From assembly GCA_026785795.1 (NCBI GenBank), contig JAJAZJ010000125.1:1-10979 (forward strand): DNA of 10,979 bases, read 5' to 3'. Under the pieces are notes generated by a model, which made no database searches, was not told where the DNA came from, and worked only from the letters and a program-made list of their open reading frames with translations. Shown in pieces: positions 10,861 to 10,979 of this stretch (position 1 is its first letter; every line of letters starts with the position of its first letter). Origin of the DNA: Pseudoxanthomonas sp. (GTDB lineage Bacteria; Pseudomonadota; Gammaproteobacteria; Xanthomonadales; Xanthomonadaceae). The translations under genes were made by a program, and so were the position numbers.

Positions 10861-10979
10861 AGCGCAGCACGGCGTCATGAGGGCGGTTTGCGCTGCATCG
10901 CCGGTTTGTGGCTGCTGACTTGGGCCCCGTCCCGGCGGGGCAAAATGCGGCCCTTGCCGTTTTCAGCACCACACCACCA
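10861..10979. other. Non-coding right end with a hairpin and a -10-like element
   Basis: No gene was found here. GCCCCG-TCCCGG-CGGGGC (10924-10941) can form a 6-base-pair hairpin and is followed at once by CAAAAT (10941-10946), a 4-of-6 match to a -10 box on the plus strand. This could be the promoter region of a gene beyond the window. The hairpin has no T-run after it on the plus strand. Confidence 0.3.

Overview
The window is high-G+C DNA with strong G/C preference at third codon positions. Its gene content (an imuA-imuB-dnaE2 cassette under a CTGT-N8-CAG-type LexA box, a DsbC/DsbG-like lipoprotein, periplasmic c-type cytochromes) suggests a betaproteobacterium, probably of the order Burkholderiales. 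This is inferred from familiar protein families and gene order, not from a search. The window looks like ordinary chromosome: no transposase, integrase, phage gene, CRISPR array or rRNA was seen.

Layout, left to right. (1) 1-141 is a leader with a small palindrome, then a gene for an exported protein of unknown function (142-657, +). (2) A likely minus-strand operon, transcribed from right to left: a half-size ABC exporter starting with TTG (3787-1952), an alkyladenine DNA glycosylase (1949-1380) and a thioredoxin-fold lipoprotein with a CPHC site (1361-735), with gaps of 2 and 18 bases. (3) Diverging from it on the plus strand, the complete SOS mutagenesis cassette: LexA box (3889-3908), imuA (3931-4698), imuB (4667-5998) and dnaE2 (5991-9308), with overlapping ends that suggest translational coupling. 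(4) A 178-base gap with a 12-base tandem repeat and a tRNA promoter, then tRNA-Gly(CCC) (9487-9560, +). (5) Converging on the tRNA, a membrane-anchored diheme cytochrome c (10457-9585, -). Its start is divided from a divergent monoheme cytochrome by a 27-base near-perfect palindrome. The monoheme gene (10500-10860, +) appears broken: a good cytochrome N-terminus with a CGSCH heme site switches reading frame near 10730-10740 into an unrelated C-terminal tail. (6) 10861-10979 is non-coding.

How the genes work together. ImuA, ImuB and DnaE2 form the translesion 'mutasome' used after DNA damage; the LexA site explains SOS induction. The neighbouring glycosylase removes alkylated bases, so two responses to DNA damage lie side by side, although the LexA box does not obviously cover the ABC-glycosylase promoter. 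The cytochromes belong to respiratory electron transfer and are functionally separate.

I found no clearly new multi-gene system. The observations most worth following up are the broken cytochrome with its frame switch, the symmetric palindrome that places a hairpin over both ribosome-binding regions of the divergent cytochromes, and the start-site question for imuA inside its own operator.
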